Shown here: piece by piece, positions 45,991-55,317 of the stretch | Layout: every line of letters begins with the position of its first letter | Numbering within the stretch: the stretch's first letter is position 1 | DNA from: Corynebacterium anserum | GTDB lineage: Bacteria > Actinomycetota > Actinomycetes > Mycobacteriales > Mycobacteriaceae | DNA length: 64,000 nucleotides | Direction of reading: 5' to 3' | Assembly: GCF_014262665.1 (NCBI RefSeq) | Contig: NZ_CP046883.1 | Location: 1,488,001 to 1,552,000, forward strand | Position numbers and translations under genes: made by a program | Notes under the pieces: generated by a model | Told to the model about the DNA's origin: nothing | What the model saw: the letters and a program-made list of their open reading frames with translations, nothing else | The model's database searches: none

Positions 45991-47061
45991 ATGAATCAAC
46001 TCAAGGCCATGTTCGAGCTAAATCCCTCGAACCGCGACCATATTCCTGCCTTTCGCATTGCTTTTGGAATCGCCGTACCGCTCCTCCTATTGCTCGCCAT
46101 TAACCGCTTAGATCTAGCGATTTACGCGACCTTTGGTGCTTTTACAGGATTATTCGCACGTCACGAATCACGTCGCTCCCGGTTCCTCCGCCAATCACTC
46201 GCCGGCACCATTCTCACCCTCTGTGCTCTCACAGGAGCCATTATGTCATGGTACATGGTGGGTTTTTGGGTGATAGTAGTGGTGACATCGTTTATCTCAA
46301 GTGGCGCAGCTATGCTGGCCGCACAATACAATCTCCGACCCGCCGGCTCCATCTTCTTCGTTTTCGCTGTATCAGCAATCGCTTCCATACACGGAGGCCA
46401 GGAAGGCGTACATCCCCTCCTAGCTACAGTCGTCGCTGCAGTCACGGCTGGGTTCTGCGTAGTTCTTGGAGCTTTCGCGCACCTCATTGGGGAAGGCCCA
46501 CAACCCGGTTCTGAAACACTTCCCGACCAAACGTACACACACCGTGAGCTCCGCGGGCATGGCTTACGTTTTTTCATCGCGCCTCTTGTTGCTGGGTTCC
46601 TTGGTGTACTCTCTGTGACCACAATCCCTGAGCTCTCACACCCTTATTGGGCAATGGTAGCTGGAGTCGCTCCCCTCACCCCACCACATCATGCTGGGCG
46701 TATCCAGCGTGCTCTACAAAGAATCCTCGGCACACTCGCAGGCGTGGTAACTGCAGCCTTCCTCCTATCATTCCCCACGCTACCCTGGCAAGTAGTGGTG
46801 TGGATTATCATTTTGCAATTCCTTGGAGAGATTTATATCGGCCGTAACTACGCGCTTGCCTTAACGTTCATCACCCCAGTCGCCCTCATGATGACCCAAA
46901 TGGCTCACCCCATTCCTGTCGATGCCCTTCTCCTGGCTCGTACAATCGAAACAGTTATCGGCGCCTTCGTTGCAATGGGAATCGTCGCTCTCGGCTACTC
47001 CATAGATAACCCGCATATTGTCATAAAGTTTGGACAAACGATGAAAAATGAGAGTCGTTAG
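45991..47061 (+). CDS. FUSC family membrane protein
   Basis: 356 residues. Two sets of hydrophobic helices flank a soluble region around residue 170 (EGPQPGSETLPDQTYTHREL), the arrangement of the fusaric-acid-resistance / aromatic efflux (FUSC, AaeB-like) family. Motifs include YATFGAFTGLFARHESRRSR and the second-half HPYWAMVAGVAPLTPPHHAG. Members are thought to export aromatic acids, but many actinobacterial ones are untested. It diverges from the DUF488 gene with 110 bp between. Confidence 0.85.
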   Translation: MNQLKAMFELNPSNRDHIPAFRIAFGIAVPLLLLLAINRLDLAIYATFGAFTGLFARHESRRSRFLRQSLAGTILTLCALTGAIMSWYMVGFWVIVVVTSFISSGAAMLAAQYNLRPAGSIFFVFAVSAIASIHGGQEGVHPLLATVVAAVTAGFCVVLGAFAHLIGEGPQPGSETLPDQTYTHRELRGHGLRFFIAPLVAGFLGVLSVTTIPELSHPYWAMVAGVAPLTPPHHAGRIQRALQRILGTLAGVVTAAFLLSFPTLPWQVVVWIIILQFLGEIYIGRNYALALTFITPVALMMTQMAHPIPVDALLLARTIETVIGAFVAMGIVALGYSIDNPHIVIKFGQTMKNESR

Positions 47062-47117
47062 AGCTTCCTCTAGGCAATCATCACGCCCCGTCTCTCACTC
47101 TTCGATAGACTGAAGTC

Positions 47118-47534
47118 ATGCCTCTCATTCGACTAATTTTGAATATCATCTGGCTCCTCACTGCCGGGATCTGGCTCTGGTTGAGTTATATCCTCGCGGG
47201 TCTCATTGCATGCATCTTTGTCGTGACAATTCCGTTTGGTTTGGCCTCATTCCGCATCGCGAATTTTGTACTCTGGCCTTTTGGTCGAGAAGTTGCTGAG
47301 ACCAAGCGAGTCGGGGGTATATCCACCGTCGCTAACATCATCTGGTTTATCATCGCGGGTCTGTGGTTAGCCATCGGACACATCGCCACTGCAGCGGCGC
47401 AAGCTGTCACTATCATCGGAATCCCCCTGGCATGGGCAAATCTTAAGCTCATCCCTGTGACTTGCTTCCCATTCGGCAAGAAGATTGTCAACTCGTCTGC
47501 CGAACGTTCCCGCCTGCTCCCCACCGCACGTTAA
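47118..47534 (+). CDS. YccF family membrane protein
   Basis: 138 residues with two copies of the YccF domain: LILNIIWLLTAGIWLWLSYI ... IPFGLASFRIANFVLWPFGR, and then VANIIWFIIAGLWLAIGHIA ... IPLAWANLKLIPVTCFPFGK. The duplicated WPFG/FPFGK signature is diagnostic. Small inner-membrane protein, function unknown. Stop codon is 10 bp before the GXWXG protein start and probably in the same transcript. Confidence 0.93.
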   Translation: MPLIRLILNIIWLLTAGIWLWLSYILAGLIACIFVVTIPFGLASFRIANFVLWPFGREVAETKRVGGISTVANIIWFIIAGLWLAIGHIATAAAQAVTIIGIPLAWANLKLIPVTCFPFGKKIVNSSAERSRLLPTAR

Positions 47535-47544
47535 AGGTTTGTGT

Positions 47545-48045
47545 GTGCATTCTTCTGAAGCAGCGTTCACACTTTTCGACGCCAGCCCTCCCCTCGACTG
47601 CGAAAGCATGTTCGGCACCTGGAGAGGACGTAGCTTCCCAACAGGCCATATTATTGACGGCGTGTTAGAAGCAACGGGGTGGTACGGAAAACGCTTCGAA
47701 GGCATTAATGATGTCCACCCTCTTGTCTTTGGCAGCGCTGGACAGCTCTACAACGTGAACCCAAGACTCTTGCCGATGAACCAGGCGGAGCGCCTTAGTA
47801 CGGTTATCAAGAAGCCAATGGTTGCAACGATCAGCAAACTGCTCCTTCATTGTGTGACAACGTCGAAGCCAAAAGCTCGTCTCCGTATGGTTGACTACCG
47901 TGGTAAATGTACGGCGACTATGCTGTACGACGATCTTCCTATTGTGGATCATTTCCGTCAGCTTGACGAAAATACTGTCCTGGGTGTTATGGATCTTCGC
48001 GGTAGCGCTCCGTTCTTCTTCACCTTAGAGCGCACTGTGTTATAA
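47545..48045 (+). CDS. GXWXG / DUF4334 domain protein
   Basis: 166 residues from GTG 47545, which has AAAGG 7 bases upstream; a longer frame overlapping yccF is open but unlikely. The GXWXG box reads MFGTWRGRSFPTGH near residue 26, followed by the DUF4334 part with RMVDYRGKCTATMLYDDLPI VDHFRQ and VMDLRG. The fold is thought to be a calycin-like barrel that binds a hydrophobic ligand; no activity is known. Common in actinobacteria. Confidence 0.85.
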   Translation: MHSSEAAFTLFDASPPLDCESMFGTWRGRSFPTGHIIDGVLEATGWYGKRFEGINDVHPLVFGSAGQLYNVNPRLLPMNQAERLSTVIKKPMVATISKLLLHCVTTSKPKARLRMVDYRGKCTATMLYDDLPIVDHFRQLDENTVLGVMDLRGSAPFFFTLERTVL

Positions 48046-48099
48046 ACGGTCTGTTCTATTCTTCAGCCGTCTAAGTTGTCCTCACTCCTCACGTTTCGC

Positions 48100-48621
48100 T
48101 TACCCGCTTTGACCAACAATACCGTCTGCAAGAATGCGCATTTCCCTTGTACTCGGTTTCCAATACACCGCACGTTGAGCAGTAAGCACTGTGAAATGGG
48201 GCGATGCGATCTCGTCAAGAGCTCGAATGTACTCTGGAACAAGCTCTCTCGGTAGTCGCAGCCCCATCGTTAAATGCGGAGTCCAGCGAGGTCCCCGGCC
48301 TTGCGGATTCAATGCACAGAGTTCTCTTGCTGCTATCTCCAATTCATCACTGGTTTCCAGTAACCAGCAGACAGTTTGCTTGCGTTTCGTACCGAAGATC
48401 ACAGTACCCACACGGCGAAACTGTGCAGGAATGACAGATGGCAGAATCTCTGCAGCGCGTTTGACAACCGACTGATCCATCTCGGGTGAAAAAGTGATCG
48501 TAATGTGTGGCGTCTGGTGCTGTTTAGGAAAACCTCTCACCTCAAGCTCAGCGAATAAATTTCTGACCTGCCGCTCCTGCTCAGAAGACAGATGAATAAG
48601 GATGTTCTCTGGTGAAGTCAT
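48100..48621 (-). CDS. 2'-5' RNA ligase / 2H phosphoesterase family protein
   Basis: 173 residues. The two HxTx motifs of the 2H superfamily are present: HITI at 39-42 (TPHITITF) and HLTM at 116-119 (WTPHLTMGL), spaced as in LigT/ThpR-type proteins. These enzymes cleave or form 2',3'-cyclic or 2'-5' phosphodiester bonds in RNA. The open frame begins at ATG 48621 and gives a compact domain of normal length. Substrate unknown. Confidence 0.88.
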   Translation of the reverse strand: MTSPENILIHLSSEQERQVRNLFAELEVRGFPKQHQTPHITITFSPEMDQSVVKRAAEILPSVIPAQFRRVGTVIFGTKRKQTVCWLLETSDELEIAARELCALNPQGRGPRWTPHLTMGLRLPRELVPEYIRALDEIASPHFTVLTAQRAVYWKPSTREMRILADGIVGQSG

Positions 48622-49012
48622 CGGATCCTACCACTCGTCAAGAAACACAGCATCCACATAGAACCAGCACCCGGCGCGTCTTTCAAAAACGAGGACACTC
48701 GGATAAGCCAACGTTCACACAAGCCACCGCACTTAACGCAGGACGAGGCAGTCCACTCCCATCAGTATCATCTCAGTTGCTCACAGCAAGGCGGAGGCGC
48801 CGAAAAGAGCCACAGAATTCCGCTAATTATAGGACGTTCCCGCATGAGCACATACGCTCCCCTTAGCACACCCAATCATAAATCCGAGCCATCTTAAGAA
48901 CGCAATCTTACGTTGCTCAGACCTGTTCCTCACAGAACCAGAGAAAACCAAGATCATCATCAAAGCGTAAAGCAACGACAAGCAACTCTAATTATTATCC
49001 TACGCCAATGTT
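48622..49012. other. Intergenic region without a recognisable feature
   Basis: 391 bp between two leftward genes. Both strands show only short open frames with no family resemblance (one 84-codon rightward frame is basic and repetitive). I see no hairpin or repeat of note; the AT-rich block near 48980-49010 follows the ychF stop. Confidence 0.5.
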
Positions 49013-50098
49013 CTAGACGTTGAACTTAAACTCGACCACATCTCCATCGCGCATCACATAGTCCTTGCCCTCTTGGCGAACTTTTCCGTGTGCACGTGCC
49101 TCAGCCATAGAACCGAGGTCATCAAGATCATCGAATGCGACGATCTCAGCCTTAATGAATCCGCGTTCAAAATCGGTGTGGATCACGCCCGCGGCCTGCG
49201 GGGCGGTCGATCCCTTGCGGATAGTCCAAGCGCGAGATTCCTTCGGTCCAGCCGTGAGGTAGGTCTGAAGTCCCAAGGTATCAAACCCTGCTTTAGCGAG
49301 AGTCTGTAGCCCGGGTTCCTCCTGACCCACCGACGCCAGCAGCTCAGCAGCCTCATCGTCATCGAGCTCTAAGAGCTCAGCCTCAGTGGCTGCATCGAGG
49401 AAGACGCACTCGGCGGGAGCAACAAGCTCCCGCAGTTCTTGCTTCTTTGCATCGTCGGTCAGCACTGCTTCGTCGGAGTTGAAGACATAAAGGAATGGTT
49501 TTGCGGTCATCAGGTGAAGATCACGCACGGAAGCCAGGTCAATCTCCCCGTGTGCAGCTGCTGAAGATAATGTTCGCCCATCTTCTAGAATCTCTTGAGC
49601 CTTCTTCGCTCCCTCAACCTGCTCGACCAGATCCTTATTTTTCTTTGCTTCCTTCGTCAAACGCGGCAGTGCCTTCTCGATGGTTTGCAGATCCGCAAGG
49701 ATCAATTCTGTCTCGATCACAGAAATGTCTGCAGCGGGATCCACACGTCCGTCGACGTGGATCACGTTATCGTCCGAGAACGCCCGCACAACTTGGCAGA
49801 TGGCGTCGGCCTCCCGAATATTGGAGAGGAAGGCATTACCCATGCCCTCTCCATCCGATGCTCCCTTGACGATGCCGGCGATATCCACAAAAGACACGGT
49901 GGCCGGAAGAATGCGCTCAGAGCCGAAGATCTCAGCCAAACGGTTCAGGCGGGGGTCTGGCAGCTCAACTAAGCCAACGTTTGGTTCGATGGTTGCAAAT
50001 GGATAATTGGCGGCCAGCACGTCATTACGGGTCAGGGCATTAAACAAGGTGGACTTGCCAACATTCGGCAGACCAACGATTCCGAGAGTAAGAGTCAC
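49013..50098 (-). CDS. ychF: Ribosome-associated ATPase YchF (OLA1 family)
   Basis: 361 residues, the normal length. Motifs: P-loop GLPNVGKSTLFNALT (9-23), NYPFATIEPNVGLVELPDPR, the DIAGIVKGASDGEGMGNAFL switch II region, and a C-terminal TGS domain with GSTAPQAAGVIHTDFERGFI and MRDGDVVEF. YchF binds ATP better than GTP, associates with ribosomes and affects stress responses. The order ychF - (spacer) - DUF6542 - ispH resembles Rv1112-Rv1110. Confidence 0.97.
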   Translation of the reverse strand: MTLTLGIVGLPNVGKSTLFNALTRNDVLAANYPFATIEPNVGLVELPDPRLNRLAEIFGSERILPATVSFVDIAGIVKGASDGEGMGNAFLSNIREADAICQVVRAFSDDNVIHVDGRVDPAADISVIETELILADLQTIEKALPRLTKEAKKNKDLVEQVEGAKKAQEILEDGRTLSSAAAHGEIDLASVRDLHLMTAKPFLYVFNSDEAVLTDDAKKQELRELVAPAECVFLDAATEAELLELDDDEAAELLASVGQEEPGLQTLAKAGFDTLGLQTYLTAGPKESRAWTIRKGSTAPQAAGVIHTDFERGFIKAEIVAFDDLDDLGSMAEARAHGKVRQEGKDYVMRDGDVVEFKFNV

Positions 50099-50613
50099 GT
50101 CCGTAATCCTAACGTGTCGCTTTAGTTACCCAAACCCACACCACCACCCGTTCACGGCAAGCGCATCACCCGCTCACAGCAGTGACCCCACCACTGCTCA
50201 AAACAACCAGGCCGCGCCCCAAAACCGCCCCACCACTTCTCAAGACACAACCAGGCCGCACCCCGGACCGTCACCCCACGGTTCCCTCACAACACGCATT
50301 CCACACGTCGCACCCCCACAACTCGCACTCCGCACAGTGGAGACACCCCTTCCCCCACCCGTTGCCCTGTTTTCCACACAAAATCCCAGATTCGACTATG
50401 TAAAATGGGTCTCGTCTGCCTATATTCATCACACATTGTTTTTGTGATCCCAATTAAAGTCGGTATGCCCAAGCGACGTAACAGACACGTCACTGACAGC
50501 GCTTATCCCCACAGTCGGTGACGGTTCGCCAGCAGAGACCCCAGTTGGCCGGACTGTACCTGAAAAATCGCGGACGTTGTTCGACTTCTAAGAAGGATCT
50601 GGCAGGAAGAGAA
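50099..50613. other. Long divergent spacer between ychF and metP
   Basis: 515 bp. The left part is strongly C-rich with a 42-bp repeat (50186-50264). TAAAAT near 50401 is a plausible -10, followed by an inverted repeat atcaca/tgtgat at 50428-50448. The last 100 bases lead to the metP start. Nothing coding recognised. Confidence 0.5.
50186..50264. repeat. 42-44 bp direct repeat, two imperfect copies
   Basis: ccccaccactgctcaaaa...ccaggccgcgcccc (50186-50220) recurs as ccccaccacttctcaagac...ccaggccgcacccc (50228-50264). C-rich, non-coding. Confidence 0.65.
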
Positions 50614-52260
50614 ATGAGTATGGCCAACACCACTCAGAAGTCCCCCGCCAAGCGGGAGACATTTAATAGCCGCCTGATGTTTATGATGGCTGCCATCGGC
50701 TCGGCCGTGGGCCTTGGTAACATCTGGCGTTTCCCTTATGTCACCTATGACAACGGTGGCGGCGCGTTCCTGATTCCTTATCTGGTTGCTCTTCTGACCG
50801 CAGGTATCCCCATCCTGTGGTTCGACTTCGCTATCGGCCACCGCTACCGCGCCTCTGCGCCTTTGGCTTTCCGCCGGATGGCTCGCTGGGCTGAACCGAT
50901 CGGTTGGTTCAAAGCTGGTGTGGCTTTCTTCATCGCGATCTACTACGCGGCTATTCTGGCTTGGGCAGGCCTCTACACCGTCAAGTCTTTCAATCAGGCG
51001 TGGGGCGATGATCCAGAGTCCTACCTGATGAATGACTTTCTCAAGATGGATTCCTCATCCACTTTCTCCGGCGATTTCGTCCTCCCTATTTTGGTCACAC
51101 TCATCGCTGTGTGGATCTTTGCCATTGCTGTTCTCGCCATGAATGTGAATAAGGGCATTGGTTCACTGACCCTGGTCTTCGTGCCGGTACTGATTATTCT
51201 GTTCGTCATCATGGTTGTCCGCGCTTTGTTCTTGGACGGAGCTTTGGAGGGGCTGAATGCTTTCTTCACCCCTGACTGGTCTGCGCTTTCTAATACGTCT
51301 GTGTGGATCGCGGCGTATGGTCAGATCTTCTTCTCTCTGTCTGTGGGCTTCGGTATCATGATCACTTACGCTTCCTACCTCAAGCCACGCAGCAACCTCA
51401 CCGGCACCGGCATGACTACCGCATTCGCTAATTCGTCCTTCGAGGTTCTCGCAGGCATCGGTGTGTTCGCCACCTTGGGGTTCATGTCTGTCACGAGCCA
51501 CGTTGCTGTTGGTGATGTTGCAAGCGGTGGTATCGGATTAGCGTTTATCGCCTTCCCGACCATCATTAACCAGATGCCAATGGGCGCACTGTTCGGTGTG
51601 ATGTTCTTCGGTTCCTTGTTCTTGGCTGGCATCACTTCATTGATCTCCATCATGGAGGTCGTTTTCGCAGCGCTGAGCGAGAAGCTCGGATGGAACCGTG
51701 CAACGACCGCGATTGTTTTCGGTACCATCATGGCGGTGCTGTCCACTGTGATGTTCGCCTCCACGTCCAGCTTGGTCATTTTGGACATCATGGATAAGTG
51801 GACCAACAATCTGGGCATTGTGTTCTGTGCAGCGATGGCTTTGCTCATCGTCGCCTGGGTCACTGGTCGTCGCAATGAGATTGCCCAACACCTCAACGCA
51901 GTTTCCTCTATCCGTGTTGGCCGTATTTGGGAATTCTGTGCCTTTATCCTCACGCCGGTTGCGCTCATCATCATGATGTTTAATGAGATCAAGAGCATGC
52001 TTGCCGAGCCTTATGGTGGCTACAGCTCGGCTCAGTTGAATTTGTTCGGCTGGGGCACGTTGGCTGTGATTGTGATTGCCGGCATTGTGTTGTCTGCTCT
52101 GCCGTATAGTAAGAAGACCATCACTGATCGCATTCCTGGTTCTGACTTCGGCGTTCCTGCGAAAGGACGTAGGAAGGGTGAGCCTAATCCTTTGGTTGTA
52201 GGGGCCGTTTCCTCTTCGACCGACGCCACTTCCACCACGTCCACCACCCCAAGGAGCTAA
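50614..52260 (+). CDS. metP: Sodium-dependent methionine/alanine importer, NSS family
   Basis: 548 residues from ATG 50614 (AGGAAGAG just upstream). TM1 carries the NSS sodium/substrate motif MAAIGSAVGLGNIWRFPYVT, and about twelve helices follow with FSLSVGFGIMITYASYLKP in TM6-7. In C. glutamicum MetP together with the small membrane subunit MetS imports methionine and alanine with sodium. Here a short gene of exactly that type follows 5 bp later, which supports the name over other NSS members. A hydrophilic tail rich in Ser/Thr ends the protein. Confidence 0.9.
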   Translation: MSMANTTQKSPAKRETFNSRLMFMMAAIGSAVGLGNIWRFPYVTYDNGGGAFLIPYLVALLTAGIPILWFDFAIGHRYRASAPLAFRRMARWAEPIGWFKAGVAFFIAIYYAAILAWAGLYTVKSFNQAWGDDPESYLMNDFLKMDSSSTFSGDFVLPILVTLIAVWIFAIAVLAMNVNKGIGSLTLVFVPVLIILFVIMVVRALFLDGALEGLNAFFTPDWSALSNTSVWIAAYGQIFFSLSVGFGIMITYASYLKPRSNLTGTGMTTAFANSSFEVLAGIGVFATLGFMSVTSHVAVGDVASGGIGLAFIAFPTIINQMPMGALFGVMFFGSLFLAGITSLISIMEVVFAALSEKLGWNRATTAIVFGTIMAVLSTVMFASTSSLVILDIMDKWTNNLGIVFCAAMALLIVAWVTGRRNEIAQHLNAVSSIRVGRIWEFCAFILTPVALIIMMFNEIKSMLAEPYGGYSSAQLNLFGWGTLAVIVIAGIVLSALPYSKKTITDRIPGSDFGVPAKGRRKGEPNPLVVGAVSSSTDATSTTSTTPRS

Positions 52261-52265
52261 GAGTC

Positions 52266-52430
52266 ATGTCTGCAACCGCAATTGTTATGATGGTCCTGTT
52301 TGTGTTGGTGATCTGGGGTGGCTTGGTCGCTTCTATCACGATGCTGAGGGACACTGACGATGACACCACCGGTGAACTGGGCAACGCACCCGGTACTGAC
52401 GATGCGTCGCTTCTCGCTGCTCAGCACTAA
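52266..52430 (+). CDS. metS: Small subunit of the NSS transporter (MetS-like), 54 residues
   Basis: 54 codons from ATG 52266, with AAGGAG across the metP stop as ribosome site. One transmembrane helix (AIVMMVLFVLVIWGGLVASI) near the N-terminus precedes a charged Asp/Thr-rich tail (LRDTDDDTTGELG). In C. glutamicum MetS is needed together with MetP for methionine and alanine uptake. Genes of this size are easily missed in annotation. The close coupling (5 bp) and topology make the identity likely. Confidence 0.85.
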   Translation: MSATAIVMMVLFVLVIWGGLVASITMLRDTDDDTTGELGNAPGTDDASLLAAQH

Positions 52431-52486
52431 AGAGCACTCCCGAAAGTACTCTCTTCTGCGACAAGGATGTCAGCAGTGACAACAAC

Positions 52487-52537
52487 GCCCTGCCCGGGGC
52501 CGCGTAACATGAACGCGGTGTTCAGGCAGGGCATTAT
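52487..52537 (+). terminator. Terminator after metPS
   Basis: Outer arms gccctgcc (52487-52494) and ggcagggc (52525-52532) enclose an inner hairpin ccgcg/cgcgg; ATTATT follows. It lies 56 bp after the metS stop. Confidence 0.7.
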
Positions 52538-52720
52538 TCGTGGGCCGCAAAAGCTGTCATGTGAACGCTCGTCTGTGCCATGTCAGCGTTCATCTGTGCA
52601 CCAATAAGGGAATCCAAACGTACATCGATATGCACATTCGTCTGGGAAACAATATGGATGATATTGTGTGCCGCCTCTCATCAATGCAAAAAATCGCACC
52701 TTTAGTGCACAATAGAGAGA

Positions 52721-54358
52721 ATGAACTCTAGCACTAACGGTCGCGCCTCTCGCGACAATAACGAAGGCCGAGATTTCGCTGATTTCTTGGCGGGGTCGAG
52801 GCGCATGGATCCTAAGAACATGTTACCTCTGCCTGACTCCGCAGATAGCGACCGCACCGCTCCTGTTATCCCTGAAGGAATCACAGAGGATCCGGAAACG
52901 AAGGTGGTGAGCCAAGAGCCAACCGATACGTCGACTCAGGACATCACCGACGAAGCACTCCAACAGCAGGAAATTGAAGGGTCTGACTTATCTCTTTCCA
53001 AAGTCACCCCCGCCCAAAAGCGGCTCATAGAGAAAAAGGCTAAGAAAGCGAAAAAATCAGGGGATTCTGTCGCTGATGCTTATTCAGAGCAGACTCTCAA
53101 CCCTGAGCAGCGCGACCGGGCGGAAGTCATCGGCAGCTCTGTCCGATGGTTCGCCGGTTGGTGCTTACGCTTTTTAATTATGGCTCTAGCGGCATACGTT
53201 CTGTTTAACGTCATTGGAAAACTGTGGGCAGGTATTCTTCCGGTTCTGCTATCACTAATTGTCTGCAGCGTGCTGTGGCCAGTGGTGCGTTTCCTCCGCA
53301 AGATGAAGATTCCCAATGGCGTCGCCGTTTTGCTCACGATCTTGGGCTTCTTCGCCGTCATCGGCGGGATCTTTGCACTCATTGCACCACCAGCGGTGGA
53401 TCAGTCACGCGAGCTGGTGAACCAGGCGAACGATGGTATCCGCACTATTCAGGACTGGCTGGCGGGACCTCCTCTGAATTTGGAGGAGACTCAGCTCAAC
53501 GATGCATTGTCGCAGGCCACCTCATGGCTACAGAAGCAGTCCGGAAATATTGCCTCTGAAGTTGCCGCCGGCGCATCTGCTACCCTCTCTGCACTGGTCA
53601 CTTTGCTGATCATGCTGGTTTTGACCTTCTTCTTCCTGAAGGACGGGGAGAATTTCCTCCCGTTGATCCGCCGCATCACTGGCCGTCGCGTCGGTTGGCA
53701 CCTCACCGAGGTTCTCACCCGCATGTGGAACACCCTGGGTGGTTTCGTTCGTACTCAGGCCATCGTCTCCTTCATCGACGCTTTCTTCATCGGCATTGGC
53801 TTGATAATCCTCAATGTTCCACTGGCTGGGGCTTTGGCGGTACTAACGTTCTTCGCTGGATTTATCCCAATGATCGGCGCTATTACCGCAGGCACCCTGT
53901 CCGTTCTCATCGCCTTGGTTGCAGTGGATTTCCAGACTGCCGTTATTGTGTTGATCTTGATCATCGCGGTGCAACAGATCGAGGGCAATATCTTGCAGCC
54001 TGTCCTGCAGTCGCGCGCGATGGATGTTCACCCAGTGATCATTTTGCTGGCGGTCACTTTGGGCGGCACTCTCTTCGGCATTATCGGCGCATTCCTGGCT
54101 GTCCCCGTTGCGGCAATGATCGCGGTGGCGCTGCGCTATATGGGGGATTTAACGGATCTTTCAACCGGTGAGAAAACAACCACCGACATTAATTTCGCAA
54201 CCAAGGCCGGAACACTCACAGGCGCTCAAAATGAACAAGCCGCTAAGCGCTGGCAGGAGCTGCGTCAACAGATGAAGCAGGATGCCGAAAAATTAAACTT
54301 TTCCAACCTGCTTAATCCACTACGTGGCAATGACAAAAGTTCAGGCTCACATAAGTAG
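52721..54358 (+). CDS. AI-2E family membrane permease
   Basis: 545 residues. A hydrophilic N-terminal region of about 140 residues, Glu/Asp/Lys-rich, is unusually long for the family (typical members are 350-400). The PF01594 core then has paired helices (FLIMALAAYVLFNVIGKLW, NGVAVLLTILGFFAVIGGIF), the conserved FFLKDGENFLPLIRRITG and the C-terminal IEGNILQPVLQSRAMDVHPV motif. The name comes from E. coli TqsA; the substrate in actinobacteria is unknown and some members are Na+/H+ antiporters. It is 11 bp upstream of the DUF6542 gene. Confidence 0.9.
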   Translation: MNSSTNGRASRDNNEGRDFADFLAGSRRMDPKNMLPLPDSADSDRTAPVIPEGITEDPETKVVSQEPTDTSTQDITDEALQQQEIEGSDLSLSKVTPAQKRLIEKKAKKAKKSGDSVADAYSEQTLNPEQRDRAEVIGSSVRWFAGWCLRFLIMALAAYVLFNVIGKLWAGILPVLLSLIVCSVLWPVVRFLRKMKIPNGVAVLLTILGFFAVIGGIFALIAPPAVDQSRELVNQANDGIRTIQDWLAGPPLNLEETQLNDALSQATSWLQKQSGNIASEVAAGASATLSALVTLLIMLVLTFFFLKDGENFLPLIRRITGRRVGWHLTEVLTRMWNTLGGFVRTQAIVSFIDAFFIGIGLIILNVPLAGALAVLTFFAGFIPMIGAITAGTLSVLIALVAVDFQTAVIVLILIIAVQQIEGNILQPVLQSRAMDVHPVIILLAVTLGGTLFGIIGAFLAVPVAAMIAVALRYMGDLTDLSTGEKTTTDINFATKAGTLTGAQNEQAAKRWQELRQQMKQDAEKLNFSNLLNPLRGNDKSSGSHK

Positions 54359-54369
54359 TATCTATTCCC

Positions 54370-55293
54370 GTGAACGATAAGCCCCGCTCCCGCTCGCATG
54401 CGAAATCGCGCCACTCTGCGCCGCCATCGAACCGGCCGATGTTCCCTGTCTGGGCACCTCTGCTGGTGATGGTTGCCGTGGTGATCACGGGATTGATTTT
54501 GACAGCTGAGGGCGGCTCCGTCCCAAAGTCTTATTTCATCCTCTTCGCCATCGCCTGCGTGATCTGCACGCTTTTGGTGGAGGCTCGTGGTCTCTTTCTG
54601 ACCGTGGTGGCCCAGCCGCTGTATTTCCTTATCGGTGCGCTTGCCATCGGATGGATATCCGCAAAAGACTCCACCGGTAGTGGTTTTAAAACTAAAATTC
54701 TCACGTCGGTTTATCCGACCATCGAGAATTTCCTTTGGCTGCTCATCCCTTTCCTCATATCAGTGGTGTTAGCTCTCCTGCGCTGGCAAAAAGCGAAGAA
54801 TTCTTTTTCGCGACACCAAGAGTCGGAGACGAAGCAGCGTGAGCGGCGCCGAAAGTCCGATGATTCTAACCGCGCATCGTACGCCCGTTCTCGTCATCGT
54901 GATGAGGAAGCTAAGCGCCATGCAGAGCGGGAGGCCGCAGCCAAGGAGCGCGAGGACAATAGGCGCCGTTCTGTTGAAGAGCTCATGGCTCGCAGTGAGG
55001 CGCGTAGGGCTGCTCGCGAAGAGAGGGAGCGCTTAGCCCGCGAACGTGCGTCGAGCAGAAGGGTGGCGTCGCCGCTGCCTCCACGCCGCCCCGACAACGA
55101 GGAACAAGGGCACAGTCACGCCGTGCGCCATGAACGATCACCTCTGCCGGCTGCTCGTCATGCATTACCGCATGACGAACCGGAACGCCTCCCCCGACAC
55201 TATCGTGATGATCACGAGGATGATTATTTCACTGAAACGCGGCGTCCCCGTCACTACCGCGATGACGACGATTTCCCCTTCGAGGGGCGGTAG
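54370..55293 (+). CDS. DUF6542-type membrane protein with basic/acidic tail
   Basis: 307 residues from GTG 54370. A short basic start is followed by four helices (WAPLLVMVAVVITGLIL, YFILFAIACVICTLLV, LFLTVVAQPLYFLIGALAIG, FLWLLIPFLISVVLALL), as in the DUF6542 family found next to ispH in mycobacteria (Rv1111c). From residue ~140 comes a long Arg/Glu-rich helical stretch (coiled coil or RNA-binding-like) and finally an Arg/His/Asp-rich tail with two HYRDD repeats. Function unknown. Convergent with ispH, 24 bp apart. Confidence 0.85.
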   Translation: MNDKPRSRSHAKSRHSAPPSNRPMFPVWAPLLVMVAVVITGLILTAEGGSVPKSYFILFAIACVICTLLVEARGLFLTVVAQPLYFLIGALAIGWISAKDSTGSGFKTKILTSVYPTIENFLWLLIPFLISVVLALLRWQKAKNSFSRHQESETKQRERRRKSDDSNRASYARSRHRDEEAKRHAEREAAAKEREDNRRRSVEELMARSEARRAAREERERLARERASSRRVASPLPPRRPDNEEQGHSHAVRHERSPLPAARHALPHDEPERLPRHYRDDHEDDYFTETRRPRHYRDDDDFPFEGR

Positions 55294-55317
55294 TACCAGC
55301 CCCACCGAGGGTTTAGT

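Noticed and set aside
48612..48866. Rightward 84-codon frame after the 2H phosphoesterase gene
   Set aside because: Arg/Thr/Ser-rich, no ribosome site, overlaps the start of the opposite gene, no family resemblance.
50428..50448. Inverted repeat atcaca/tgtgat as a GlxR site
   Set aside because: The half-sites are in the opposite order (TCACA first) and the spacing is wrong for GlxR.
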